Shown: one piece after another, positions 15,788 through 23,444 of the stretch
Layout of the letters: each line of letters starts with the position of its first letter
Position numbering within the stretch: the first letter of the stretch is position 1
Source of the DNA: Streptoalloteichus hindustanus
Lineage (GTDB): Bacteria; Actinomycetota; Actinomycetes; Mycobacteriales; Pseudonocardiaceae
Assembly: GCF_900129375.1 (NCBI RefSeq)
Contig: NZ_FQVN01000002.1
Span: forward strand, 62,001 to 126,000
Direction of reading: 5' to 3'
DNA length: 64,000 nucleotides
Notes under the pieces: generated by a model
What the model was told of the DNA's origin: nothing
What the model saw: only the letters and a program-made list of their open reading frames with translations
The model's database searches: none
Made by a program: the position numbers and the translations under genes

Positions 15788-16231
15788 TCAGCTCTGCTTC
15801 CTCAGCGCGGCACTGTTGGCAGCCTCAGTGTTCTCGTAGGTCTTCTTGGCGGCCTCGAGGCTGTCGATCATACGCTGGATGTCCTCCTGCTGGCGCCTGT
15901 TCGCAGCGAGGTAGTTGTTAACCAGCTTGGGCCCCATGCGTTCTGCGGCTGATGGGCTGAAAGGGTCCATGCCCATGGGGGCGATCTTCGCCGAGCTCTG
16001 CGCCAACTCTGCGGCATCGGCCAGATTGTCCTTGGCGTGCCGCAGTTCAGCGATGAGATCGGGGATCTTGTCTGCCTGGACCGCGAAGTGGTTGCCTGCG
16101 GCGCCCCCGCCACCGCCTGCACCGCTGTTGACCGCTCGGGCGGCGTTGGCCGCCTGACCGGCGATGGTGGCTCCTGCTCTCGCCACCGCGTCACCAGCGG
16201 CTGACCAGAAGCCGCTGACCATCTCACCCAT
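15788..16231 (-). CDS. Type VII secretion-like small helical protein
   Basis: 147 residues, starting at the ATG with GGGAGGGACG upstream. A glycine stretch (SGAGGGGGAAGN) separates a short N-terminal part from a helical C-terminal half with an ESX-associated/EspC-like pattern. It ends in SLEAAKKTYENTEAAN, where YENTE fits the general type VII secretion signal Y-x-x-x-(D/E). No signal peptide is present, as expected for such substrates. Its stop is one base from the first DUF3558 gene. A secreted partner of the lipoproteins is plausible; no ESX machinery genes are in the window. Confidence 0.6.
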   Translation of the reverse strand: MGEMVSGFWSAAGDAVARAGATIAGQAANAARAVNSGAGGGGGAAGNHFAVQADKIPDLIAELRHAKDNLADAAELAQSSAKIAPMGMDPFSPSAAERMGPKLVNNYLAANRRQQEDIQRMIDSLEAAKKTYENTEAANSAALRKQS

Positions 16232-16345
16232 GGGTCGTCCCTCCCAAACGTGTGCGGTACACGTATCTTGCCGCACGGGTGGGGGAGTGATCAGGGCTTC
16301 CCGGAACTGGGCGTGACCGCGGAGCCTGGCGCGCGACCTCGGCGT

Positions 16346-16561
16346 TCAGGAGTCGGCGAAGTTGAGTCCTCGCGAGGCCAGCTCCTCGCGGAGGATCCGG
16401 ACTGCCTTGGGGCCGACGCCGTGGATCTTCAGCAGCTCGGCGGTCGTCACGGTGGTGAGCTGGTCGTATCGCGTGTAGCCGTTCAGGGCGAGCACGCGAC
16501 GAGCGGTCCTGCCGATCGACTGCGGATACTCCGTCGGCACCGGGGAGTCCTGAGGTGGCAT
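16346..16561 (-). CDS. Small helix-hairpin-helix protein (RpoA-CTD-like)
   Basis: 71 residues with AGGAAGGGG upstream of the ATG. The body LLKIHGVGPKAVRILREEL is a helix-hairpin-helix: GVGPKAV is the DNA-backbone binding hairpin, and the arrangement resembles the C-terminal domain of RNA polymerase alpha or small DNA-repair HhH domains. With no other domain it may be a DNA-binding accessory protein. It lies alone between the lipoprotein array and the DUF397 genes. Confidence 0.7.
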   Translation of the reverse strand: MPPQDSPVPTEYPQSIGRTARRVLALNGYTRYDQLTTVTTAELLKIHGVGPKAVRILREELASRGLNFADS

Positions 16562-16712
16562 GAGTGCCCCTTCCTGGCGGCCAGCCCGTGTTCTTCACAC
16601 CGCGGCGAGCCTAGCCAGGGGCACAGACACTCTTGTCGGACAACATCACAGTGGAGGCCGCAACTGTCACAGGAAGGCGAGGGCGAGGACCCTCGTCTTC
16701 AGTTGTGTTGGG

Positions 16713-16925
16713 TCAGCTTAGGTTGAGCCGTCCGGTCTTCACGGCAGTCACGAGCGCGGTGAACGCTGCTGGCGGGAAGATGAGTGCCGGGCCGGTTGGG
16801 TTCTTGGAGTCGCGCACGGCGGCACTGCATCCCATGATCCCCGCAACCTCAACACAGTTGTTGGCACCGTTGTTGCTCCGAGACGACTTGCGCCATGGAC
16901 CGGACAGGGTGAGATCGGGATACAT
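16713..16925 (-). CDS. DUF397 protein, copy 1
   Basis: A 70-residue DUF397 protein with the family core WRKSSRSNNGANNCVEVA followed by VRDSKNPTGPAL. These small proteins are commonly encoded beside XRE/DUF5753 regulators in actinomycetes and are thought to act with them. AAGGAGG precedes the ATG. It has no XRE gene directly beside it; the next gene is a scrambled XRE-TPR regulator on the opposite strand. It is about 80% identical by eye to copy 2 at 18100, so duplication is likely. Confidence 0.85.
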   Translation of the reverse strand: MYPDLTLSGPWRKSSRSNNGANNCVEVAGIMGCSAAVRDSKNPTGPALIFPPAAFTALVTAVKTGRLNLS

Positions 16926-17033
16926 ACGTGCCTCCTTCGCGTCGCACGGTCCTGGCCTTGGCTCAGGTTACTGAGTAGGGAAGGGGGTTCGCAGGGCCTG
17001 ATGCAGATTGTTCCTGCCTGTCTACCCTGAGCG

Positions 17034-18020
17034 GTGGAGACGCCGAGCCATCGGGACGGTGCCACGCAGAACCCCACCGAGTTCCCCAGAACTACCGGTC
17101 GGCAAGCGAACTCAGTACCATCGCCAGCGCTCGGGGAAGACCAGGGCTGTCCTCGCCGGTCTCCTGGGAAAGTCCAAAAGCTGGTTGAAGGCGGTCGAGA
17201 CCGCGAGTTGCTCCCGGGGCTGATCAGGGATGCGCAGGTGGCGGTCCGAGGTGCGTTGGAGCCCCGGGAACGGCGTGAGGCGTATGCGCTTCTCGCTGAG
17301 GTCATGAACCTGGTGACGTTCTACGTCGCCTACCAGCCGGCGGCGAGTTTGTTGTGGCGAGCGGTTGAGCGGGCGATGGCGGCGGCGTACGAGGCGGAGG
17401 ACCCTCGTGTGATTGCGATGTCCGCCTGGTCCTTGGCGCAGGCGCACCGGGACGCCGACGAATGGGAGCAGGCACAGGAAGTGACGGACCGTGCTCTTCG
17501 GCTTCTCGATCCGCTGCTCCCGGAGGGGTCGCCCGAGCTGCTGGGGATGTGGGGGTCCCTCCAGGCCGATGCGGCGTACACGGCCGCGCGCGTGGGCGAC
17601 CAAGGAGTCGCGCTGAGCTTTCTCGACCAGGCGGACCAGGCCGCCCGACGGCTTCCCGCCGGCTACTACCAACCGATGACCTCGTTCTCGGCGGGCATCA
17701 TGCGAGTGCACGCCGTGACGATCCACGTCGAGCTACGCCAGGCTGGGGAAGCGGCTCGGCAGGGAACGGCCGTCGACCCGGCAGCCATTCCGTCCCGCCC
17801 TCGTCGGGCTCGACACCTCATTGAGGTCGCACGGGCCTACCACGAGCGACGCGAGCATGAGGCCGTGATGACCCTGCTTGACCAGGCGTATGACGCCGCG
17901 CCGGAAACCATCCAGTTCAACGGGTACGCGCGCCAGATGGTGGGCGAGATGATGAACGCGGCGGGCCGGACGCGGGACCGCCTTCACGGCCTCGCGAAGA
18001 AGGTCGGCATGGTCAGCTGA
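17034..18020 (+). pseudogene. XRE-TPR regulator with a frame-scrambled HTH
   Basis: From about residue 60 the 328-residue frame reads as a clean TPR-like regulator C-terminus (REAYALLAEVMNLVTFYVAY, then AMSAWSLAQAHRDADEWEQA). The HTH is not in that frame: VGKRTQYHRQRSGKTRAVLAG is found one frame away at about 17098-17205. The original frame therefore shifts out and back, leaving nonsense between. Family members also have roughly 60-100 residues between HTH and TPR that are missing here. The gene thus combines frameshifts with an internal deletion. A TPR-only product could still be translated, but DNA binding should be lost. Confidence 0.65.
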
Positions 18021-18053
18021 TCGGCCCTTCAGAACGTGGGTTCCGCTCTGTAA

Positions 18054-18087
18054 GAGGGCGAGGGCCGCTTGGTCGACCCTCGCCCTC
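18054..18087. terminator. Bidirectional hairpin between convergent genes
   Basis: GAGGGCGAGGG pairs with CCCTCGCCCTC (11 bp, 12-nt loop) between the ends of the XRE-TPR relic and DUF397 copy 2. Related CCCTCGCCCTC sequence recurs near the 3' flanks of the other two DUF397 genes, as part of the duplicated block. Confidence 0.6.
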
Positions 18088-18099
18088 GGCTGTGTTGGG

Positions 18100-18315
18100 T
18101 CAGCTCGGGTCGAGCTGGCCAGTCTTCACCGCGTCCACGAACGCGGCGAACGCGGCCGGCGTGAAGACGAGTGCCGCGCCGGTCGGGTTCTTGGAGTCGC
18201 GAACTGCGGCACTGTGTCCGGTGATCCCCGCAACCTCAACACAGTTATGGGCACCGTTGTTGCTCCGAGATGACTTGCGCCATGGAGCGGACAGGGTGAG
18301 ATCGGGCGCAAGCAT
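18100..18315 (-). CDS. DUF397 protein, copy 2
   Basis: 71 residues, starting at ATG 18315, which has AGGAGAG at good spacing. A GTG two codons earlier is too close to that site. The core WRKSSRSNNGAHNCVEVAGI and the VRDSKNPTGAAL tail are near-identical to copy 1. It follows copy 3 on the same strand by about 100 bp, so the XRE gene and two DUF397 genes may form one transcript. Confidence 0.85.
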   Translation of the reverse strand: MLAPDLTLSAPWRKSSRSNNGAHNCVEVAGITGHSAAVRDSKNPTGAALVFTPAAFAAFVDAVKTGQLDPS

Positions 18316-18415
18316 AGGCACTCTCCTAGGACTGATGGTTGATCACTTGGTCCAGCGGGTGAGTTCTCTTCTACCGGGAGCGCTGCTGGTCGGCCCTCGC
18401 CCTCGGCTGTGTTGG

Positions 18416-18625
18416 TCAGCTCAGGTCGAGCCGGCCAGTCTTCACCGCGTCCACGAGCGCGGCGAACGCGGTCGATGTGACGACGAGAGCCGGACCGGCC
18501 GGGTCCTTGGAGTCGCGGATGCCCGCCACACTCTTGGTGGCGGCGATCTCGACACAGGCGCCGCCGCCCCCGTTGCTGCGACTGCTCTTGCGCCACTTGG
18601 CGTGTGACAAGTCGGCGGTGCGCAT
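18416..18625 (-). CDS. DUF397 protein, copy 3 (partner of XRE regulator)
   Basis: 69 residues; WRKSSRSNGGGGACVEIAAT then IRDSKDPAGPALVV. It begins 12 bp after the XRE/DUF5753 stop with AAGGAGAG between, the usual arrangement for XRE-DUF397 pairs. Such pairs have been described as toxin-antitoxin-like or developmental regulators in Streptomyces. It is more diverged from copies 1 and 2 than they are from each other, so it is likely the original partner. Confidence 0.88.
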   Translation of the reverse strand: MRTADLSHAKWRKSSRSNGGGGACVEIAATKSVAGIRDSKDPAGPALVVTSTAFAALVDAVKTGRLDLS

Positions 18626-18637
18626 GGGCTCTCCTTG

Positions 18638-19495
18638 TCAGTGCTGCATGTTGCCTGCGATCTCCGCAATCAGCTTGGTCGACGCCTGAGCGTCGAGCGA
18701 GGCTTCCTGCAATCCGGCAAAGTTCAGCCTATACAGCTCGACGTCGTGTACCTCCTCTACGTACATGCCATGCGTGAGGGTCTCCAGGTACACGACGTCG
18801 TCGTAGTGGTCTTGGCCAAAGGACAGCACGTCGAAGGTGGACCCCATGGCTGGGTAGGCACCGAGAGCTGGCAGCACCTGGACTGTCACGTTCGCCATCT
18901 CCGTGAGTGCAAGCAGGTGATCGAGCTGCTCGGTCATCACCGCGGGACCTCCGACAACCTGACGCAGGACGGGTTCCCAGATGACCGCCTCTACGACCAG
19001 AGGGTTGTTGCCGTACAACCGCTCCTGGCGGGTGGACCGCGCCTCGGCGCGCTGACGTACGGCCTCTTCCGAGGCGGGTGGAATCCACGCATGGGCGAGT
19101 GCGCCGAAGTAGGACTTCGTCTGGAAGAGACCAGGTATGAGTTGGGCATGGAAGCTCCGGACAAGGGATGCTTCCGACTCCAGTTCGGCGAGGTCCTGTG
19201 CGGCTTTGAACAGAACGTCGTCGTACTCCTGCCACCAGCCGGGGTCCTGGGCCGTGAGGGCGGCGTGGTAGAGCTGGTTGCGCTCGTCTTCCGGGACGCC
19301 GTAGCCCAGGGCGATCGCGAGGACGTCGACGCCTTGGATCGGCTGGGACGCTGTCTCGATCTTGCTGAGCTTCGAGGATGACCAGCGGACCGCCTTCGCC
19401 GCGTCGGCGAGCGTCAGACCCGCGCGGTTTCGCCACTTCCGAAGTTCGCGGCCGACTCGGCGGAGGCGTACTCCCGCCCTGAAGTCCTCTGGCAA
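18638..19495 (-). CDS. XRE-family regulator with DUF5753 domain (TTG start)
   Basis: A 285-residue protein. The Cro/C1-type HTH is at about residues 15-70 (LRKWRNRAGLTLADAAKAVR, WSSSKLSKIETA) and is followed by DUF5753 (LIPGLFQTKSYFGALAHAW and NNPLVVEAVIWEPVLRQVVG). I place the start at a TTG because AAGGAGG-GCGAG precedes it and the length then equals the family norm; 71 codons of open frame upstream contain no family homology. The DUF397 partner follows. Members of this family influence sporulation and antibiotic production. Confidence 0.88.
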   Translation of the reverse strand: MPEDFRAGVRLRRVGRELRKWRNRAGLTLADAAKAVRWSSSKLSKIETASQPIQGVDVLAIALGYGVPEDERNQLYHAALTAQDPGWWQEYDDVLFKAAQDLAELESEASLVRSFHAQLIPGLFQTKSYFGALAHAWIPPASEEAVRQRAEARSTRQERLYGNNPLVVEAVIWEPVLRQVVGGPAVMTEQLDHLLALTEMANVTVQVLPALGAYPAMGSTFDVLSFGQDHYDDVVYLETLTHGMYVEEVHDVELYRLNFAGLQEASLDAQASTKLIAEIAGNMQH

Positions 19496-19644
19496 CTCGC
19501 CCTCCTTGGCCTGGACTGTCCCGTGGAGCCTACGAGGCCGGCGGCGAGGACGAACGTCATCCGATCGGGTAGTCAAGAAAGTTTTCGCGTGGTGGACCTT
19601 GCCTGGCAGACAATCTTCCCCGATTCTGTCTGTCGTCGGCTGGA

Positions 19645-19667
19645 GATCACCGGCGGAGATGGTGATC
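19645..19667. promoter_or_regulatory. Inverted repeat GATCACC-N9-GGTGATC
   Basis: A perfect 7-bp dyad in the divergent space between the XRE gene and the small-protein operon starting at 19732. A shorter CAGACA/TGTCTG dyad lies at 19607-19632. Either could be the XRE operator. Confidence 0.4.
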
Positions 19668-19731
19668 CGCCAACCAGCAGCGACTCCCCTGACCTCACAG
19701 CACGCCAACCGTCCTACCGGGAGGCGATCCC

Positions 19732-20016
19732 GTGGTTCCCCTCGTCATCGGTGGATTCGTCACGCTCTTCGGCGGCCTGGTCCTGGCCGAACCTTCGTCC
19801 TCGTCGCCACGTCATGCGCTAGGGGCGCGTGGTGGTGGCTTGTCCGTGGCTGATCTCTTGCGGCGTGGAGACGTGCGGCGGCCGCGTGCGTCGCGGCGGC
19901 TCGCGCGGATCAGGCGGCAACTTGCTGATGCGTCAACGGAAACGCTGCGGCGGATTGACGACGCGCTCGTCAGGCTGCGGCGCATCAACGTGGCAGAAGG
20001 TGAGCGTGCGTCGTGA
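19732..20016 (+). CDS. Small membrane-anchored protein of unknown function
   Basis: 94 residues from a GTG with GGGAGG upstream. VPLVIGGFVTLFGGLVLAEP at the N-terminus is one membrane helix. The rest is strongly basic (VRRPRASRRLARIRRQL), ending in an amphipathic helix (STETLRRIDDALVRLRRI). No known domain is recognised. The next gene overlaps by 4 bp (GTGA), so both are made together. It lies divergent to the XRE/DUF397 operon, a setting often seen for small actinomycete gene clusters. Confidence 0.65.
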   Translation: MVPLVIGGFVTLFGGLVLAEPSSSSPRHALGARGGGLSVADLLRRGDVRRPRASRRLARIRRQLADASTETLRRIDDALVRLRRINVAEGERAS

Positions 20017-20324
20017 TTCCCCCGCGCCGGCACCTGGTTCAGTACTACCTCATCGAAAGTGGCTGTCGTGTCCTGCGTGGCAGGGAATCTCTCGACGACG
20101 ACTGGTTCTACTTCTGCCGTGGTGGTCCTGAGGTCTACGCCAGGGCTCTGATTCGGGAGTTCTTCGTCCGGGAGCCCGACTTGGTCGCTCCTGGGCAGCG
20201 GTGGTTGGTCACGGTGCACGTCGCCGCGAGTAAGCCTGGTGGGAAAGCCAGAAGACTCTGTGAGGTCGAGGTTCGTCTGTCCACACCGGACGATGGTGGC
20301 AGCCCGGAACAGGGCGTTGCCTGA
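20013..20324 (+). CDS. Hypothetical small protein, coupled to upstream gene
   Basis: 103 residues, starting with a GTG that overlaps the preceding stop. Motifs LVQYYLIESGCRVL and WFYFCRGGPEVYARALIREFFV suggest a compact alpha/beta protein, but I recognise no family. No signal or membrane segment is seen. The coupled start suggests it works with the basic membrane protein before it. Confidence 0.65.
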   Translation: MIPPRRHLVQYYLIESGCRVLRGRESLDDDWFYFCRGGPEVYARALIREFFVREPDLVAPGQRWLVTVHVAASKPGGKARRLCEVEVRLSTPDDGGSPEQGVA

Positions 20325-20385
20325 TCGGCCTTCCATTCCCCCAGTGCGGAGTTGAGCGTCCCCTCGGTCCGCGCTGGGTCCCCGG

Positions 20386-20440
20386 GGCGGCGGGGCTGGA
20401 GGGAGCGCTTCCCCCGCGCATCTCCCTCGGCCCCGCCGCC
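20386..20440 (+). terminator. Long GC-rich hairpin between small genes
   Basis: GGCGGCGGGGCTGGAGGGA pairs with TCCCTCGGCCCCGCCGCC, with one bulge and an 18-nt loop. It stands in the 148-bp gap between the second and third small genes. It may end or attenuate the transcript. Confidence 0.55.
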
Positions 20441-20472
20441 TCCTCGCTTCTCGTCCACAGTGGAGATTCGCT

Positions 20473-20766
20473 GTGTCTCTTGACTTTCCTGGCCACACCT
20501 GGCTACCGCACGACGGCCGGCGGCACGCCTACCCGGGCGCGAAGCGCTCGGACGGCGACGTGGTCACTCTCTTCTGCCGGCTCTCCGTGCCCGTCGCGAC
20601 CTATCCTCTGGAAGGGCCGGAGTGGCTGTGGCCGGAGTGCGACGTTTGCCATGTGCTGGTTGGGGAGTGTGCTACCCGTCGAGAGTGGGCTGCCCGGGAA
20701 CGCCGGGCGACCCTGCACGCCTACGGCGACCGGCCGCCCTGTCGGGAGGGCTACCGCCGTTGTTAG
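20473..20766 (+). CDS. Small zinc-ribbon-like protein
   Basis: 97 residues starting at a GTG after TGGAG. HTWLPHDGRRHAYPGA and EWLWPECDVCHVLVGECATR form an actinobacterial small-protein pattern. Cysteines in the CDVCHVLVGEC context, with nearby histidines, could bind zinc. It ends GYRRC. It may act in the same unit as the two genes upstream. The function is unknown. Confidence 0.65.
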   Translation: MSLDFPGHTWLPHDGRRHAYPGAKRSDGDVVTLFCRLSVPVATYPLEGPEWLWPECDVCHVLVGECATRREWAARERRATLHAYGDRPPCREGYRRC

Positions 20767-20793
20767 CGGACGGCGTTCTACTCCCTGGTTGGC

Positions 20794-21117
20794 CTAACAG
20801 GGGGTGAGCCCGATTCGCATGCCGTCCCGCGTCCACCACTGCTCGGTGTCGTGGGGTGCGATGGTCCTGCAGCCGAGGTGCTTGCGGCGCCCTTCGTAGA
20901 GGACGTACGGGTTGCGTCGGAGGGGCTTGTCCGTGCAGTTGTGGACTCGGATGATGAGCTTGTGGACGGTCCAGCGCTTTGTGAACGGGGCCGGGTCGCC
21001 CTTGGAACAGTCGAACTTGTCGTCGGCCGTGACCTCGGGGGGCGTCGCGGTGGCGACGCTGGTGGTGGAGAGCGCGAGGCCGAGTGCCAGGACGGCTGCT
21101 GCCAGAGTCCTCTTCAT
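20794..21117 (-). CDS. Small secreted cysteine protein, copy A
   Basis: 107 residues from ATG 21117, with AGGAGC upstream. MKRTLAAAVLALGLALSTTSVATA is a Sec signal peptide. The mature ~80 residues have FDCSKGD, VHNCTDKPLRRNPYV and LGCRTIAPHDTEQW, plus a C-terminal cysteine, so two disulfides are possible. Copy B at 21183 shares the same framework. The family is not recognised. Secreted inhibitor, antimicrobial or matrix protein are all possible. Confidence 0.75.
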   Translation of the reverse strand: MKRTLAAAVLALGLALSTTSVATATPPEVTADDKFDCSKGDPAPFTKRWTVHKLIIRVHNCTDKPLRRNPYVLYEGRRKHLGCRTIAPHDTEQWWTRDGMRIGLTPC

Positions 21118-21182
21118 CGTTGCTCCTGACGGTCTGAGGTCCAGAGCGGTGTGGCGGGTCGTGCGAGCCAAGTTCCGCTGTC

Positions 21183-21524
21183 TCAGTCGTTCGTGCACTC
21201 GTCAATTCCGTATCCCGGAAGACTCCTGCGGGTCTCCCATTTCACGGTCTGGTGCGGCGGGATCGTCTTGCAGCCGAGGTAGCGGCGAATCTTGTCGCGG
21301 ACGTAGGCGTTGCGTCTGAGCGGCCTGTCGGTGCAGTTGTGGGCAAGAATGATGGTGGTGCCGTTTTCCCTGATCCTCTTGCGTGGCGTTTCCTCGCCCG
21401 TGGAGCAGTCGTACCAGTCCGACTGCGTGGTGGTGGGAGTTTCCGCGGTGGCGAAACCGGTGGAGCCGAGCACGAGGCCGAGTGCCAGTGCGGTGGCTCC
21501 CAGAGCCCTCTTCGCCCTCTTCAT
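21183..21524 (-). CDS. Small secreted cysteine protein, copy B
   Basis: 113 residues from ATG 21524, with a Sec signal (MKRAKRALGATALALGLVLG, then GFATA). The mature part mirrors copy A: WYDCSTGE, AHNCTDRPLRRNAYVRDK, LGCKTIPPHQTVKWETR and GYGIDECTND. The four cysteines match those of copy A, while other positions have diverged widely. The tandem order and shared motif show duplication. No processing protease gene is adjacent. Confidence 0.75.
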   Translation of the reverse strand: MKRAKRALGATALALGLVLGSTGFATAETPTTTQSDWYDCSTGEETPRKRIRENGTTIILAHNCTDRPLRRNAYVRDKIRRYLGCKTIPPHQTVKWETRRSLPGYGIDECTND

Positions 21525-21888
21525 CGCTACTCCTTCGGTGTTGGCGATCGAGTGGCCGTGACCTGGGTGTTCCGTCCCCGAGGGGGTCTGGAGGGTGCGA
21601 CCGGAAGGGGGTGGGGGCGAGTGTGTTCTCCAGCTTCCTCGGCGGAGCGGGACACCTTCGTCCCGAACAGATTTCACGGTCACGGTCACAAGTCAAGGGA
21701 AATGACATACCTGCGACGGCGCTGGTCAGCCTCCCCACCTGATGGCGTAAGGGGAGGGCAAGGACTCCGGGGCAACTGTGACGGTCAGTGAGACGGGTGT
21801 CATACGTTCAGGTAGTTGCCGCCTAGTTGATCATGTCGATAGCTTCGCTGCCGTCCGTCCGGAGGAAAACGATGGAGGTCGCAGAGCC
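21525..21888. other. Intergenic region without a supported gene
   Basis: The reading frames here lack ribosome binding sites and family resemblance. GGTCAC direct repeats occur near 21680. The region should carry the promoters of the minus-strand secreted-protein genes and of the plus-strand BP74-like gene, but I cannot place clear -10/-35 boxes. Confidence 0.5.
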
Positions 21889-22236
21889 ATGCCGGCGTAT
21901 TTCGCGTTCACGCAACAGCGGGGGCAGGAGTTCGTCTTCGAGCTGACCGACGAGGAGAAGATCGCCCACGCGAGGCGAATCCTGTCGGGCGAGGAGAAGG
22001 ACCGGATCCACGTCCACGGCAGGATCAAGAAGACCAAGAAGCCCTACAACCCGCACTGGGACTACCACCTCGACCCGGACACCATCCAGTTCTTCGAGGT
22101 GGCGATCGAGGTGTGCGACGCCAACATGCAGTACGTCGATGATCACCTGGACGAGGCTGGCGGCGCGTTCCTTCCCGGTGGCCACTGGTGCCCGTGGGAT
22201 TCGCGGCTGACCCGCGAGGTCAAGCCCTCCTCCTGA
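21889..22236 (+). CDS. BP74-like protein
   Basis: 115 residues from the ATG at 21889, which has GGAGG upstream. The sequence follows a conserved actinobacterial family related to the N-terminal domain of Dictyostelium BP74: QEFVFELTDEEKIAHARRIL, DRIHVHGRI, YNPHWDYHLDPDTI, FFEVAIEVCDANM and WCPWDSRL. In related proteins this domain is a secreted or calcium-binding beta fold; here no signal peptide is present. It is probably monocistronic, ending at a strong hairpin. Confidence 0.75.
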   Translation: MPAYFAFTQQRGQEFVFELTDEEKIAHARRILSGEEKDRIHVHGRIKKTKKPYNPHWDYHLDPDTIQFFEVAIEVCDANMQYVDDHLDEAGGAFLPGGHWCPWDSRLTREVKPSS

Positions 22237-22296
22237 CGGCGGTCGCGGCGACCACGCCTGGAGGTCCCGGTTTCCCCGGGTTGACGGGGGCTCGCA

Positions 22297-22348
22297 CGAG
22301 AACACCGGCCCGGACTGGCGAAAGCCAGTCGTCGGGGCGGTGTTCTCG
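22297..22348. terminator. Bidirectional terminator with GAAA tetraloop
   Basis: CGAGAACACCG pairs with CGGTGTTCTCG, and within it GACTGGC-GAAA-GCCAGTC forms an inner perfect 7-bp stem capped by a GNRA tetraloop. It sits between the convergent BP74-like and SDR genes, 5 bp from the SDR stop. Confidence 0.75.
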
Positions 22349-22353
22349 GCGTT

Positions 22354-23373
22354 TCAGCGGCGGGCGGAACGCAGGCCGCAGGCCACGCCGATGAGCACGG
22401 CTGCCGCCCCGGCCAGGAGAGTGCGGTGGTGCTGGGAGAGCCACAGCTGTGGGCTGCGGTTCTTGGCCAGGGGGTCGAACCGGCCGTGCGCGCCGTAGTC
22501 GCGGCCCTGCCCGTCGTCCAGGGGATTCCACAGGTTCGCCGGGCGGTTGGGCGCCTCCGGCTTGTCGTCCTGTTGCGAGCGGTATCCCGTCCTGGCCAGG
22601 TACCGGTCGAGCAGGCCGGGGATGAACTTGTCGCCGAGCAGGGTGCCCACCGTGCTGGACCCCACCCAGTACTCCCGCCGGCGCGGGTGGTTCGCGGCGT
22701 GCACGACCGCCCTGGCCGCCACCTCGGGTTGGTAGATCGGGGGGACGGGCTGGGCCTTCTGCGGCATGCGGGTGCGTGCCCAGTCGAACTGGGGAGTGTT
22801 GACCGCCGGTAGCTGCACCATCGTCACGTGCACGTCCATGCCGTCGTGCAGGAGCTCGCAGCGCAGGGATTCGGTGAAGCCCTGGATGGCGTGCTTGGCG
22901 CCGCAGTAGGCCGACTGGAGCGGGATTCCGCGGTAGGCGAGTGCCGAGCCGACCTGGACGATCGTGCCGTGGCCGCGCGGCAGCATGTGGTCGAGCGCGG
23001 CGCGCGTGCCGTTGACGAACCCGAGGTAGGTCACCTCGGTGACGCGCCGGAACTCGTCGGGCGTGATCTGGGTGAACGGCGCGAAGACGGTACTGAAGGC
23101 GTTGTTGACCCACACGTCGATTGGGCCGAGCTCCTCCTCCACCCGCGCTGCGGCGTCGGCCACGGCCTGGTGGTCGGCCATGTCGACGGGAACGACCAGC
23201 GCTCGGCTGCCGGCGGCCGTCACGTCGTCGGCCGCGGCCTCCAGGCCGTGTTGCCCGCGCGCGAGCAGGGCGACGTGGTCGCCCCGCTCGGCGAACTCCC
23301 TGGCCGTCGCGCGTCCGACGCCCGCGCTCGCGCCGGTCACCACGACGACGCGCGGCTTCCTCGTTCCGCTCAT
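22354..23373 (-). CDS. Short-chain dehydrogenase with C-terminal membrane helix
   Basis: 339 residues. The Rossmann motif is [12 protein letters not shown] near residue 15, the structural motif is NNAFS, and the catalytic pair is in SAYCGAKHA (Tyr-x-x-x-Lys). The extra C-terminal ~80 residues end in a hydrophobic helix ([16 protein letters not shown]), so the enzyme is probably attached to the membrane. This subgroup acts on unknown ketones or alcohols. It follows the NmrA-like gene by 71 bp on the same strand and may share its TetR control. Confidence 0.88.
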   Translation of the reverse strand: MSGTRKPRVVVVTGASAGVGRATAREFAERGDHVALLARGQHGLEAAADDVTAAGSRALVVPVDMADHQAVADAAARVEEELGPIDVWVNNAFSTVFAPFTQITPDEFRRVTEVTYLGFVNGTRAALDHMLPRGHGTIVQVGSALAYRGIPLQSAYCGAKHAIQGFTESLRCELLHDGMDVHVTMVQLPAVNTPQFDWARTRMPQKAQPVPPIYQPEVAARAVVHAANHPRRREYWVGSSTVGTLLGDKFIPGLLDRYLARTGYRSQQDDKPEAPNRPANLWNPLDDGQGRDYGAHGRFDPLAKNRSPQLWLSQHHRTLLAGAAAVLIGVACGLRSARR

Positions 23374-23444
23374 GGAGCCTCGCTCGTCTCGTCCACTACC
23401 CAGCGTGCCGTGACTGCCGCCCGGCAGTGCCCGGGTTCCCCGGT

